From an uncultured Lachnospiraceae bacterium (GTDB lineage: Bacteria; Bacillota; Clostridia; Lachnospirales; Lachnospiraceae), in contig UQDA01000001.1 in assembly GCA_900539715.1 (NCBI GenBank), forward strand, positions 124,001 through 188,000: a stretch of DNA of 64,000 bases, read 5' to 3'. Shown piece after piece: positions 34,609 to 42,003 of the stretch (its first letter is position 1; each line of letters starts with the position of its first letter). The position numbers and the translations under genes are program-made. Below the pieces are notes generated by a model. The model worked only from the letters and a program-made list of their open reading frames with translations, had not been told where the DNA came from and did not search any database.

Positions 34609-35481
34609 TTAAAACATCCCGCCCAGGTTCTCGATTGCCACATAACAAATAATCGTAAGATATGTGAGCAAAAAACACATCAGCATCACAAAGGAAAACA
34701 CCCTTATCTTAGGCGGTATCTTCTGCGCCTCTGCCTTTAACCTCTGCAGTTCAATCTGCTTAAAATCATGGGACAGCATCTGAAAATACACAGCACTGTC
34801 ATCCCCGCGCAGCACCCCTATCAGCCCCCTTACCACATCCGACAGCATCGGGGAGTTGATTCTTGATTCAAAACGTGTTAATGCAGCTTCATAGTTAGAG
34901 GACCTCATATCCGCTATCAGGATATCCAGCTCACCTGAAAGGCTCTCTCCCGCATTCATGCGAAACCGCTCCAGCATCCCGACCACATTCCTGCCTGATT
35001 TTAATTCCTGTTCGATCGTTGCGACCAGCCGCGGAAGCTGCGCTTCAATCTCATCCCGCTTTGCTTTCAACCGTTCGTCGGCCTTTTGCATCTCCTGAAA
35101 GTATAGCAGCACCGCCAAAATGACGATTACCGGGGTTAAGAGCGGAACAAAAAGCACACAGGGGATGGTACCCAATAATACTGCTCCTGCCTTTACAAGG
35201 GCATACGCCTGATAGACTTCCGGGGAAAGGTTCATTCCCCCTGACTTTAATATCCGGTCCAGCCTCCCTCTCCGGTATGCTTCCATATGGATATATTTTG
35301 ACAGATACACTGCCGCTGACATCAGATAGGCTTCGATGGTCTTTACCGTCTTTTTTTCCTGCCGGACCGTCCCCAGCATTGCCCGCGCCGTCCTGAGCGT
35401 CGGGAGCCTTAAAAAAGAGCTTGCCAGAAAAAACAGCCCCATCGCCAGAAATACACCAAATAAAAAAAGAAGAACTGTCAC
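34609..35481 (-). CDS. tadC: TadC-like pilus platform protein
   Basis: About 290 residues from GTG 35481, which has AGGAGG eight bases upstream; the open frame extends up to 35610 without a good start. Hydrophobic segments lie at the N-terminus, in the middle (LLGTIPCVLFVPLLTPVIVILAVLLYF) and at the C-terminus, flanking a type II secretion F domain. TadC with TadB forms the membrane platform of Tad pili. It follows tadB by five bases. Confidence 0.82.
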   Translation of the reverse strand: MTVLLFLFGVFLAMGLFFLASSFLRLPTLRTARAMLGTVRQEKKTVKTIEAYLMSAAVYLSKYIHMEAYRRGRLDRILKSGGMNLSPEVYQAYALVKAGAVLLGTIPCVLFVPLLTPVIVILAVLLYFQEMQKADERLKAKRDEIEAQLPRLVATIEQELKSGRNVVGMLERFRMNAGESLSGELDILIADMRSSNYEAALTRFESRINSPMLSDVVRGLIGVLRGDDSAVYFQMLSHDFKQIELQRLKAEAQKIPPKIRVFSFVMLMCFLLTYLTIICYVAIENLGGMF

Positions 35482-35486
35482 TGGTA

Positions 35487-36416
35487 TTACCTCCTGTACT
35501 CGATCGGACGGGTCAGTTTCACTACAAAACCCGCTGAAATAAAAATTGCCGCCGCTGTCCCTGCAAGGATGACCTGCCCCAGGACAGTATGCATCAGCAC
35601 TCCGTACCACTCTTTATTTAACAGATACATCAGCGGGATATTCCCAACCACAAAGATGACCATGATCAGAAACTCCTTTCTCGGCTCTGCGATGAGGTAT
35701 TCCAGCTCTGCGTTTACATTACGCATATCGGATAATTTTGACACGATCGGTACAAGCGTCGTTTTCAGACTGCGGTCTCTCTGACAGTCGCTGAGGGCAT
35801 CACACCATTCCCCGAACACCTCATTATCAATCCGTCTTTTCATCGTATGCAGCGCTGCGTCAATATCCGGGTCCACCATCCGCACCTGCATCAGAAATGC
35901 TCCAAACACTTCTGATACCGGCGGGTTCAGATACGAAATATTTTCTTCTACTGCCGTCACGATGTCCTCCGTCCTAAGGTATGCCGTCGTTATCACGGAC
36001 AACGCTGTTTCCAGCTCCGCCGATACATCCCTTTTGTAATGGTGCGCGGTCAGCTTCACATACCAGAACGGGAGAAACAAAAATCCTGACGCCAAAACCG
36101 GGGCTAAGAGCAAACTCCCCAAAAGCCCTGCCAAGACCGCCCCGATCAAAAACAGTATGAGTGAAACGGCGCACACCATTGAAAACCGTTCCCCCCGTCC
36201 GGTCAATTCAAGCACTTCCTGTGCTTCCAGAATCTCCCGGCGCATGATTCCCTTCTTTCGTTTCCCTGTCGATTCCCTGATTTTTTCCCTGATCCCCTGC
36301 TTGGGATGGATAAACGAATCAAACAGCCCCTCTGTAAATTCTGATATATTGAGATTCAGAAGCAAAAAAAGCCCTGTTACCAGCCCTGCACAGGCAAGCG
36401 TTTCTATTGCGATCAT
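35487..36416 (-). CDS. tadB: TadB-like pilus platform protein
   Basis: 309 residues, N-terminal membrane segment, two central segments (LILFLIGAVLAGLLGSLLLAPVLASGFLFLPFW) and C-terminal ones surrounding a T2SS F-type domain. The ATG overlaps the stop of tadA (ATGA). As in Tad clusters the order is ATPase, TadB, TadC. It serves as the inner-membrane platform for the pilus motor. Confidence 0.82.
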   Translation of the reverse strand: MIAIETLACAGLVTGLFLLLNLNISEFTEGLFDSFIHPKQGIREKIRESTGKRKKGIMRREILEAQEVLELTGRGERFSMVCAVSLILFLIGAVLAGLLGSLLLAPVLASGFLFLPFWYVKLTAHHYKRDVSAELETALSVITTAYLRTEDIVTAVEENISYLNPPVSEVFGAFLMQVRMVDPDIDAALHTMKRRIDNEVFGEWCDALSDCQRDRSLKTTLVPIVSKLSDMRNVNAELEYLIAEPRKEFLIMVIFVVGNIPLMYLLNKEWYGVLMHTVLGQVILAGTAAAIFISAGFVVKLTRPIEYRR

Positions 36417-37939
36417 TTTTTCTGTCCCTTCCTTCCATTCAACGGTGCAGCAAGCCGCACCAACATCTCCTGCGGCATCCCATTCTCCATCAGCCGCCTC
36501 CTAAGGCTATCCGAAATGGCATTGACCCTCCGGTGGCTGCCTTTTACAATAAATTTCCCGTTTTCGATCCGGTTCTCCTCAATCTGATACTCAAATAATG
36601 GCCGGAAGCTCCGTGTCCCGTCCGGAAGTATCTCGCATTCCATGATCTCCATTAAACGCCTTTCCTTGTTTTCCAGCTGCTTACAGAACGCAACGATCGG
36701 ATACGCTTCCGTCACAAAACCCATCAACGTTTCATCCCGCATCTCCACTGCACGCTTACACAGGGAAACCATCCGGCGGTATGTCGCATCACAGCTCATG
36801 GAATGGATTGTCGTCACGACCGCCACTCCCGTCCGTGCCGCTTCCTGCGCCGCATTTGCCTCCGGTCCCCTCATTTCCCCGACTACGATAATATCCGGAT
36901 TAAACCGAAGGGCCATATCGAGCAGCGCCGTCTGGTCAATCCGCTGCCTCTCATTTTCACTGTCACGGGTCAGGGTATGGATTACGGAATTTACTACCCG
37001 TCCCTCTTTCCTGCGCACCAAAGCCAGCTCCCTCGAACCGTTCTCGATGCTGTAAATACGCTTATTATCCGGTATAGTTGTCAAAAGCCACCCCAGAAGT
37101 GTTGTTTTTCCCGAGCTGGTTGCCCCCGCCACACACACGGAAATGCCATATCGGATACACTCCGCCAGAAAATCCAGCATTTCCTCCGTGGCAGTCCCGC
37201 CATCTATAAAATCCTCTTTTTTCATATTCTGAGGGTTTACGATACGAATCGACGCTGCGACACCCACATCTTCATCCACCACCGGGGTTTTTAGCACAGC
37301 AATGCGGATATTTTTAGCCAGATGTCCCAGCACGCTCGGGCTTGCATCATCCAGCACCATACCGGATACATGCAGCATCCGACGGACCACATTGACCGCA
37401 TGCTCCGGGCTTTCAAAATGTTCCTCCAGCTTTCTCGTCTCCCCGCCCGAAAACTGTACCTCCACATCGTCCCATGCGTTGATGTCAATCTCCTCGATCC
37501 CTTCTCCGTAAACATATTTTGTCAGGAAGCCAAATTCCGCCATCTCGGAATAAATAGCATCGATCAGCTCCTCCGTCCCCATCCCTGCCACACATATCCT
37601 GTGGTCCTGGATATACTTTCCTGCAAACCGCCTGATCTGTGCTTTGACTTCATCGCTTCCCCCCGCCGTTACAAGACCGCTGTACTCCTTTGACAGATAC
37701 CCCTGCACTTCCCGAAGCACGGAAGAAAAATCCCGGCTCTCTCCTGAGGCAAAAAACAGGTCGCTGCTTTTCATCCTGCCCGGTTCTTTTCCTGTGCTGG
37801 GTCTGTTTTCAGGTAAACGTCCCTTTTCTTCTTTCTGCTCCCTTTCCGTCGCCGCCTCTGTTTCCTCTACATCTGGATTTTTAAAAGCTTCAGATAGGTC
37901 TGCGCACCATCCGGCCCGGCTTCGCCTTTCGCCTAACAT
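36413..37939 (-). CDS. tadA: TadA/CpaF-type secretion ATPase
   Basis: 508 residues. A poorly conserved, charged N-terminus of about 60 residues is followed by the CpaF domain: Walker A GATSSGKTT at 272-280, Asp box, Walker B VVGEMRG and a His box (TTIHS). It supplies energy for Tad/Flp pilus assembly. GGGAGG precedes the ATG, which overlaps the end of the TadZ-like gene by seven bases. Confidence 0.93.
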   Translation of the reverse strand: MLGERRSRAGWCADLSEAFKNPDVEETEAATEREQKEEKGRLPENRPSTGKEPGRMKSSDLFFASGESRDFSSVLREVQGYLSKEYSGLVTAGGSDEVKAQIRRFAGKYIQDHRICVAGMGTEELIDAIYSEMAEFGFLTKYVYGEGIEEIDINAWDDVEVQFSGGETRKLEEHFESPEHAVNVVRRMLHVSGMVLDDASPSVLGHLAKNIRIAVLKTPVVDEDVGVAASIRIVNPQNMKKEDFIDGGTATEEMLDFLAECIRYGISVCVAGATSSGKTTLLGWLLTTIPDNKRIYSIENGSRELALVRRKEGRVVNSVIHTLTRDSENERQRIDQTALLDMALRFNPDIIVVGEMRGPEANAAQEAARTGVAVVTTIHSMSCDATYRRMVSLCKRAVEMRDETLMGFVTEAYPIVAFCKQLENKERRLMEIMECEILPDGTRSFRPLFEYQIEENRIENGKFIVKGSHRRVNAISDSLRRRLMENGMPQEMLVRLAAPLNGRKGQKK

Positions 37940-38742
37940 CCAAACACCTCCCCGGTTACCGCCTCTATCGCCCTCCGAAAGCCTCTGCTCTCCTTTAATC
38001 CCAGCTCTTTAAACAGGTTTCCTTCCAGCACCTGCTCTTCCACTTCTCGGGAATATGGAATCTGGAATACGGTATTCCCCAACACCTGCTCCATATGTGC
38101 GCTCGCTTCATTCGGCCGGACATTACTCGCAGCCTTATACTGCTTGTCCGCATCCCATTTACTTTCTTTCAAAAGCGGCAGCTGGCTGGAAAAATAGCTG
38201 ACAGATTTCAGGTCGCACCCTGTCAGCCTCAACACAGAATCAGCCTCCATCAGGGAAACTGCGGAAAGGATATCGTTGGCGATATAGCTGCTGCAGTCAA
38301 TGATGATACATGGTGCGATCTTCCTCAAACACTCCAGCAGTTCCTCTGCCTGCACCCTTTCATATTGCGGATAAGTGTATTCATTCTCCCCTTTCCGCAT
38401 TCCAAGGATTGTCAGATGCCGGAGTTTCTTATGGGTAATACAATGATGCCGCACAAGATTCTCCGTCACATGGGCTGCTGCGAGGATACTTCCTAAAGAA
38501 TGCTCTTCTTCCAGCTCCCCCGGAGGACAGATACAGGGCAGCATTGGCGTATTCATATCGCACAGAAGCAGTGCTACGTCCTGCTTCTGCATTGCCAGCC
38601 GCATGGCAAGCTTGGATGCGACTGTCGTTTTTCCGCACCCCGGACTCCCCCACACCGCAAGCATCTGGTTTTCCGGTTCCTCCCGATACGCTTCCTCTTC
38701 CTCTGGCTGATGGCAGAAAATGCTGTTTTTTATAAAATTCAA
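37933..38742 (-). CDS. TadZ/CpaE-like ParA-type ATPase
   Basis: 269 residues from TTG 38742, whose TTGA overlaps the stop of the CpaB gene. A deviant Walker A (GSPGCGKTT) is near residues 32-40, and MNTPML and IIDCSS blocks follow. TadZ/CpaE proteins localise the Tad machine at the cell surface. The protein lacks the N-terminal receiver-like domain of many CpaE proteins. Confidence 0.78.
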   Translation of the reverse strand: MNFIKNSIFCHQPEEEEAYREEPENQMLAVWGSPGCGKTTVASKLAMRLAMQKQDVALLLCDMNTPMLPCICPPGELEEEHSLGSILAAAHVTENLVRHHCITHKKLRHLTILGMRKGENEYTYPQYERVQAEELLECLRKIAPCIIIDCSSYIANDILSAVSLMEADSVLRLTGCDLKSVSYFSSQLPLLKESKWDADKQYKAASNVRPNEASAHMEQVLGNTVFQIPYSREVEEQVLEGNLFKELGLKESRGFRRAIEAVTGEVFGC

Positions 38743-39638
38743 GGCTCCTGCACCTCCTGCGGCTCTTCTGTACTTTCTTCGCTTTCCTGTATTTCATCTG
38801 CAGACAGGCTTTCCTCTGCTGTATCTTCTGCTTCAGTATCATTTTCAGGCAATGTATCTGTTACATGCACTTCCATATCTTCTGTCTGTCCGTTGTCCTT
38901 CCCGTCCTTTTCTTTTTCCAATCCCTTTAAAATGGAATCCTGAGCAGCCACAAATTTTTCAGCATTCTCCCGTTCTCCACGATAGACCAGGGATAAATGG
39001 ATTTTCCCTTCCGCCTCCAGCTCTGCCAAAAGCTTTGACTGCTCCGGGGCTGCCAAAAGCGTTACGGTTCCCGGAAGCTCTTTTTCTTCCCCTTCTTCCT
39101 GCGCTTCTGTATTCGCATCATTTCCGCTGGATGCCGTTACCGCGATCACTTCCATGTATTTTAATTCCGGCAGTATCTCTGTCGTCCCCTGCTTTTTGTA
39201 ATCCGGCGCGATCACTGAAACAATATCCCCGCTCTTTAACTTTCCGGACAAGCCATTGGCAAAAGCTTTTACAGAAATGGAGATTGCCTGTTTTTTCCCA
39301 TCCAGATGATACAGATAAGCATTTTCTGCAGCCGGTTCCACTTCCACCTTGGAAGTCAGGATATAGTCCCCTTCCACAAAATCTGCCGCCGCATACTTCC
39401 CGATCACCGCATAAGGGTTTCGCGCTACATTTTCAGGAAGGTTAAAGCTTCCTACTTCCACTGTCTTTACCATATCCGCCGTAATCTTTTCCCCGCTTTT
39501 AATCTGCTTTACGACCCGCACGATCTCCGCCTTATTTGCAAGACTTTTGTTAAAAAGCGGCGTGATGCCGAAACAGATCAGCAGTGCCGCTGCAATACAC
39601 ATTACCCCCAAAACTGTCCGATTCTTAAAAAACTGCAT
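38739..39638 (-). CDS. cpaB: CpaB/SAF-domain pilus protein
   Basis: 299 residues. One N-terminal membrane segment (residues 9-25), a SAF domain (VVKQIKSGEKITADMVKTVEV at about 42-62), and a CpaB-like C-terminal domain (GDIVSVIAPDYK, TVTLLA), then an acidic low-complexity tail. RcpC/CpaB proteins act at the exit of Tad pili. AAAGGAG precedes the ATG. Confidence 0.85.
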   Translation of the reverse strand: MQFFKNRTVLGVMCIAAALLICFGITPLFNKSLANKAEIVRVVKQIKSGEKITADMVKTVEVGSFNLPENVARNPYAVIGKYAAADFVEGDYILTSKVEVEPAAENAYLYHLDGKKQAISISVKAFANGLSGKLKSGDIVSVIAPDYKKQGTTEILPELKYMEVIAVTASSGNDANTEAQEEGEEKELPGTVTLLAAPEQSKLLAELEAEGKIHLSLVYRGERENAEKFVAAQDSILKGLEKEKDGKDNGQTEDMEVHVTDTLPENDTEAEDTAEESLSADEIQESEESTEEPQEVQEP

Positions 39639-39664
39639 TGATATTCTCCTTTTTCTCTACAAGA

Positions 39665-39690
39665 GAGGGGCGTTCTGTATACCGCCCCTC
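39665..39690 (-). other. Stem-loop before cpaB
   Basis: GAGGGGCG pairs with CGCCCCTC across a ten-base loop in the 56-bp gap between the small membrane peptide gene and cpaB. No T-run follows on either strand, so it is more likely an mRNA-processing or stabilising element than a terminator. Confidence 0.5.
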
Positions 39691-39694
39691 CCTG

Positions 39695-39784
39695 TTACGC
39701 CTGTTTTCTTCTGCGCCCAAAATAAATCCCTATTGCCGTGGCAGCGGCCATGATCCCTAACACAAGCATTCCTTTTTTTCTCAT
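39695..39784 (-). CDS. 29-residue single-span membrane peptide
   Basis: ATG 39784 opens a 29-codon frame ending TAA at 39695-39697. AGGAGG lies nine bases upstream, and the start overlaps the prepilin peptidase stop as ATGA. The product begins MRKKGMLVLGIMAAATAIG and ends YFGRRRKQA, that is, basic-hydrophobic-basic, a single short membrane span. The coupling and ribosome site argue that it is a real small gene of the pilus cluster. Its function is unknown. Confidence 0.65.
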   Translation of the reverse strand: MRKKGMLVLGIMAAATAIGIYFGRRRKQA

Positions 39785-40218
39785 CTCATCCATCCTCCTG
39801 TCTGTAAACAATAAATAACAGCCGCTCCAAAGCACAAAAAAGGGCACAATGGAAAACCCTTTTCCTTTCCATCCGCCCTTTTTTGCAAATAGACATATCC
39901 TAAAAACAATACCAGGCCGATCAACGATGCGCTGACCGCCCCCTGCAGACCGAGGACCATTCCACTGCTCCCTGCCAGCTTAATATCCCCGCCGCCAATC
40001 CCTTTTCCCTCTTTTCCGCATAATGCCGCAACCAAATACGGCACTAAAATGAATCCTCCCAGAATATAACACGGGGAAACATTTAAAAATAACACCCTCA
40101 GGCATGCCGTCATCACAATCCCTGCCTGCAGCCGGTCTGAAACCTCCCGATACCAGATGTCCCTGACCGAAGCGGCTGCAAGCAGAGAAAAAAAAACTGT
40201 AGAAACCAGCATTTCCAT
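39781..40218 (-). CDS. Prepilin peptidase (A24 family)
   Basis: About 145 residues from ATG 40218 (AGAGGT upstream); an ATG at 40266 inside the preceding gene is an alternative. The two active-site aspartates are visible: VRDIWYREV near the N-terminus and the GGGDIK (GxGD) motif, within five or six hydrophobic segments. It cleaves leader peptides of Flp-type pilins. It lacks the N-terminal methylase domain, as TadV-type enzymes do. Confidence 0.88.
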   Translation of the reverse strand: MEMLVSTVFFSLLAAASVRDIWYREVSDRLQAGIVMTACLRVLFLNVSPCYILGGFILVPYLVAALCGKEGKGIGGGDIKLAGSSGMVLGLQGAVSASLIGLVLFLGYVYLQKRADGKEKGFPLCPFLCFGAAVIYCLQTGGWMR

Positions 40219-40249
40219 CCAAAACACCTCTGCAGCCTGAAATGCCGGC

Positions 40250-40513
40250 TCAGCCTGCATAATCAAACATCTCCTTGACCCGGTTCGTCAGCGTGGGCAG
40301 TACCGTATCATTAAACAATGCATACAGCCCGGCAAGAAGCAGCGCCCCCAATACCACTGCGATCAGGATTTTTACTGCGGTATCCACATATCCTTCTCCC
40401 GACGTTTCTGCCAGCTTTGTCTTTGCCTCCCATACTTTCATGACTACAGCCGTGTGGGCTTTCCTTATCTGATTTCTCCATTTTCCCATCTTCCCATTCC
40501 TCCATTTTTTCAT
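40250..40513 (-). CDS. Flp pilin-like protein (DUF6133 type)
   Basis: 87 residues. ATG 40513 overlaps the stop of the SpoVG-like gene (ATGA). A basic N-terminus is followed by GEGYVDTAVKILIAVVLGALLLAGLYALF, a pilin-type hydrophobic helix, then a short polar end. Cleavage before or at the GEGYVD element by the adjacent peptidase is plausible. It is the best candidate for the major pilin of the cluster. Confidence 0.75.
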   Translation of the reverse strand: MKKWRNGKMGKWRNQIRKAHTAVVMKVWEAKTKLAETSGEGYVDTAVKILIAVVLGALLLAGLYALFNDTVLPTLTNRVKEMFDYAG

Positions 40514-40857
40514 TGCATCTGCACATACCCTGCTTCTTCTCCCGGTCCCGGCGGCGGGCTTCCATATCCCTGCACCGCCGTTGCCTGTACCTCCCTCATC
40601 ACCTGCCGGTATGCCCCCAGAACCTTTCCATAAAGCTGTTCCCTGAATTCTGCAGTTACAGGAAAACATACTTCCGAATAACCATCCACTGTTTTACGGC
40701 TTGGCATTGACACGAACAGACCGTCTCCGCCTCCTTCTACAATTTTGATTCCCCGCACTCCAAAGCATCCTCCGATCGTTGCAGATGCGTAAGCTCTGAT
40801 CCCACCCTGTCCTCCGGGCGGGCACACGGATGTAATCCGTACCTCTACCTCCTGCAT
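40510..40857 (-). CDS. SpoVG-like protein
   Basis: 115 residues. The core KIVEGGGDGLFVSMPSRKT with the later 'FREQLYGKVLGAY' follows SpoVG, a small RNA/DNA-binding regulator first found in sporulation. The C-terminal ~25 residues form a Gly/Pro-rich extension. Its presence inside a pilus cluster, translationally coupled to the pilin gene, suggests local regulation rather than a sporulation role. Confidence 0.85.
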   Translation of the reverse strand: MQEVEVRITSVCPPGGQGGIRAYASATIGGCFGVRGIKIVEGGGDGLFVSMPSRKTVDGYSEVCFPVTAEFREQLYGKVLGAYRQVMREVQATAVQGYGSPPPGPGEEAGYVQMQ

Positions 40858-40912
40858 AATGTGCTCTCCTTTTTCTTTTGTTCTGTTTTTTCATGACCTC
40901 CCCTTCCTCGTG

Positions 40913-41470
40913 CTACATTTCTAAACATGACTCCATCCCCAGCTCTGCTCCCTCAAACGGTATCTGTACAAATCCAATCTGATCCACATAATAAAATGTG
41001 CTTCCGTGTCCATCATACAGTTCCAGGACATCGCTGACAGACAGGGCATGCCCCCTGTATCCTTCCGGAAGCTCTGCCTGAAACGCATAATAGAGGCTTT
41101 CAAGGTCATCCGTCTTGGCGATCCCGTCATAGACCATCCGATACTTTACCCTGTCCGGTTCCCCAAACAGCCTCTTTGTCTCCGCATAGCTGATAAATTT
41201 CATCTCAATATCCACTCCCGGGTCTAACTGCCATACTCTTACCCGCTTCACACCTCCGGGGGCTTCCTTAAGACCTTTCCGGCTTTCCAGCAGTTCAAAC
41301 GTCCCTTCTTCCCAAACGATATCCCTGATCTGCCCCTGCTTTTTCAGAAACCCCTCCAGCTCCGACGTGTGGAATACAGGGTCTGCCACCGCATATCCCT
41401 CCCTCACATATCCGGCACGGTTCCCATAGAACACGATGATCCCGTTTTCAATCCATACCTGCTTTGCCAT
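40913..41470 (-). CDS. YodL-domain protein
   Basis: 185 residues. The second half has the YodL pattern: YYAFQAELPEGYRGHALSVSDVLELYDG followed by FYYVDQIGFVQI. YodL domains occur in sporulation-related and mobile-element proteins of Firmicutes, with little known function. The N-terminal half (residues 1-100) is of no recognised family. GGGAGG precedes the ATG. Confidence 0.8.
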   Translation of the reverse strand: MAKQVWIENGIIVFYGNRAGYVREGYAVADPVFHTSELEGFLKKQGQIRDIVWEEGTFELLESRKGLKEAPGGVKRVRVWQLDPGVDIEMKFISYAETKRLFGEPDRVKYRMVYDGIAKTDDLESLYYAFQAELPEGYRGHALSVSDVLELYDGHGSTFYYVDQIGFVQIPFEGAELGMESCLEM

Positions 41471-41490
41471 CTGTTCCTCCCAAAATCCTT

Positions 41491-42003
41491 TTATTCAAGC
41501 AGGTCGCCCGAAGGCTCTACCCTTTTCCCCTGTCTTTCCTCCAGTATTACCCGTCCGTCCAGACTACAGATTTTGATCCGGTACTGGTATCTTTTCTGCA
41601 TCAGTACATATCGGTGCGCTTCCTCCATACTTCTTAAGGCAACCCCATCCGACAATCTGCCATCCTCTAAAAAGCAATACCCCCAGTACCGCCCATTCCC
41701 CTCCGGCTTTCTTCCACCCGGACAAATCTGTGACAGATGCAGCCTTTCCTTTTCCCCGAGAAGTTCCGGTCGCAATATACCGAGCATATTTTCACGCCAC
41801 CCGATATGTCTTTCCCCGTTTTCCAGACAGATCAGCCGAAGCGCCCCCCTTTCTGCTAAAATCCCGGAACCTTCTCCCCCGAGGCATAGGAAAATCTGAC
41901 CGCTTTTCTCCTCCTGCCGTAACACGACCACCCTGTCTATAAGGCACTGGGAGCCATCACATGGTTCGCAATCTTTCTCTGTATACATCTTTATATACCT
42001 CAC
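41491..42003 (-). CDS. Hypothetical protein
   Basis: About 170 residues from GTG 42003, overlapping the stop of the coiled-coil gene (GTGA) with AGGAG just upstream; ATG 41988 is an alternative. It contains a CEPC pair near the N-terminus and alternating beta-type segments. No family recognised. It is soluble and lies between the coiled-coil and YodL-domain genes in the same transcript. Confidence 0.65.
   Translation of the reverse strand: MRYIKMYTEKDCEPCDGSQCLIDRVVVLRQEEKSGQIFLCLGGEGSGILAERGALRLICLENGERHIGWRENMLGILRPELLGEKERLHLSQICPGGRKPEGNGRYWGYCFLEDGRLSDGVALRSMEEAHRYVLMQKRYQYRIKICSLDGRVILEERQGKRVEPSGDLLE

Noticed and set aside
40694..40894. 66-codon minus-strand frame with a good GGGGAGG before ATG
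   Set aside because: It lies out of frame over the SpoVG-like gene, is Arg-rich as shadow frames of GC-rich genes are, and the SpoVG homology is clear.
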